Assembly (NCBI RefSeq): GCF_003034845.1
Contig: NZ_PZKC01000001.1
Location: 124,001 to 188,000, forward strand
DNA: 64,000 bases
Source of the DNA: Pseudothauera lacus
Lineage (GTDB): Bacteria > Pseudomonadota > Gammaproteobacteria > Burkholderiales > Rhodocyclaceae
Direction of reading: 5' to 3'
The position numbers and the translations under genes are program-made. The notes under the pieces were generated by a model. That model saw only the letters and a program-made list of their open reading frames with translations. It searched no databases and was not told the origin of the DNA. Below are positions 63,148 through 64,000 of the stretch, one piece after another (position 1 is the first letter of the stretch; every line of letters begins with the position of its first letter).

Positions 63148-64000
63148 ATGGCGATCCTGGTACTTGCCGAACACGACAACGCCAGCCTCAAGGCTGCCAC
63201 CCTCAATACCGTTGCCGCCGCGCAGAAGATTGGCGGTGACATCCATGTGCTGGTTGCCGGCAACGGCTGCGATGCAGCTTGTGCAGCAGCAGCCGCGCTG
63301 ACCGGGGTCAGCAAGGTGCTGTGCGCCGCGGCGCCGCACTATGAAGCCCAGCTCGCGGAGAATCTCGCCGCGCTGGTGGTGGCCCACGCCGCCGGCTACA
63401 CCCACATCCTTGCCCCCGCCACCTCGCTGGGCAAGAACGTGCTCCCGCGCGTCGCCGCGCTGCTCGACGTGGCACAGATCTCCGACATCGTCGCTGTCGA
63501 GGCGGCGGATACCTTCGTGCGGCCGATCTATGCCGGCAACGCCATGGCAAAGGTCAAGAGCGCCGACGCGGTGAAGGTCATCACCGTGCGTACCACTGCC
63601 TTCGAGGCTGTCGGCAGCGGTGGCAGCGCGCCGGTCGAGGCGATCGCCGCGGCGGCGGATCTGGGCCTCTCCAAGCTGGTCGGACGCGAGCTGACCAAGT
63701 CCGAGCGTCCCGAACTGGGCGCCGCCAAGGTCATCGTCTCCGGTGGCCGCGGCCTCGGCAGCGGCGAGAACTACCATGCCCTGCTCGAACCGCTCGCCGA
63801 CAAGCTCGGCGCCGCGCTCGGCGCCAGCCGCGCGGCAGTGGATGCCGGCTATGTGCCCAACGACTACCAGGTCGGTCAGACCGGCAAGATCGTCGCGCCG
63901 CAGCTCTACATCGCGGTGGGCATTTCCGGGGCCATCCAGCACCTCGCCGGGATGAAGGACTCCAAGGTGATCGTGGCGATCAACAAGGATCCGGAGGCAC
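63148..64000 (+). CDS. etfA: Electron transfer flavoprotein alpha subunit, C-terminus outside window
   Basis: The first 284 residues are present. [21 protein letters not shown] opens the protein, with [32 protein letters not shown] and [27 protein letters not shown] split for length: [15 protein letters not shown] carries the FAD contact. The gene starts one base after the etfB stop and runs off the right edge. The last residues seen, [12 protein letters not shown], lie about 30 residues before the usual end. Confidence 0.95.
   Translation, partial: MAILVLAEHDNASLKAATLNTVAAAQKIGGDIHVLVAGNGCDAACAAAAALTGVSKVLCAAAPHYEAQLAENLAALVVAHAAGYTHILAPATSLGKNVLPRVAALLDVAQISDIVAVEAADTFVRPIYAGNAMAKVKSADAVKVITVRTTAFEAVGSGGSAPVEAIAAAADLGLSKLVGRELTKSERPELGAAKVIVSGGRGLGSGENYHALLEPLADKLGAALGASRAAVDAGYVPNDYQVGQTGKIVAPQLYIAVGISGAIQHLAGMKDSKVIVAINKDPEA

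Overview
The window is high-GC (roughly two thirds G+C), densely coded and rich in operons. The uninterrupted order exbB-exbD-lpxK-Trm112-kdsB-adk-phosphofructokinase, the relA/ppk/ppx block, the Fe-type superoxide dismutase next to xseA, and the many c-di-GMP and chemotaxis proteins point to a free-living betaproteobacterium, most likely a Rhodocyclales/Azoarcus-Thauera-like organism. That placement is inferred from gene content and order. No rRNA, tRNA, CRISPR array, insertion sequence or phage was seen.

Region 1 (1-8.1 kb): a leftward peptide-modification locus (a partial circularly permuted ATP-grasp protein after a 1116-residue transglutaminase/DUF2126 amidoligase fusion) is divergent from an M20 amidohydrolase and a large FtsX-type ABC permease. 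Region 2 (8.2-9.2 kb): a two-gene, lower-GC cassette of an unrecognised protein and a membrane-anchored ankyrin protein, the best candidate for recent acquisition. Region 3 (9.3-14.8 kb): a c-di-GMP locus with two membrane diguanylate cyclases around an orphan AapJ-like amino-acid-binding protein, followed by an EAL phosphodiesterase. Region 4 (14.9-24.2 kb): housekeeping genes rmuC, moaA, deaD, a cold-shock gene, a helix-hairpin-helix protein and mfd, plus a 91-residue orphan.

Region 5 (24.3-29.4 kb): a leftward operon carrying the uncharacterised AmmeMemoRadiSam set (amrB-amrA-amrS), followed by an alpha/beta-hydrolase-like protein and a SprA-type metalloprotease, with a DUF4010/MgtC-like membrane protein downstream of nothing else and next to amrB. 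Region 6 (29.5-34.9 kb): ispD-ispF, a PEGA/DUF1566 lipoprotein translationally coupled to a fluoroacetate-dehalogenase-like hydrolase, then leftward host-attachment, EamA and MtfA genes. Region 7 (35-46 kb): relA convergent with ppk, ppk divergent from ppx, then an Mla-like lipid ABC transporter operon, an enoyl-CoA hydratase and a TatD nuclease. Region 8 (46-50 kb): a chemoreceptor, sodB and xseA on the minus strand, then a 329-bp AT-rich gap holding DnaA-box-like sequences. Region 9 (50.3-59.3 kb): the exbBD-lpxK-kdsB-adk-pfp run, gamma-glutamyltransferase, and a dCache chemoreceptor with the amino-acid-sensing residue pattern. Region 10 (59.3-64 kb): a Raf-kinase-inhibitor-like protein, murJ, a TetR regulator with a candidate operator, and etfBA, with etfA running off the end.

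Orphan or little-understood systems worth attention are the transglutaminase/ATP-grasp locus, the low-GC ankyrin cassette, the c-di-GMP locus built around a binding protein, the amr operon with hydrolase and metalloprotease, the phosphofructokinase with a mixed phosphoryl-donor signature, and the DnaA-box cluster.
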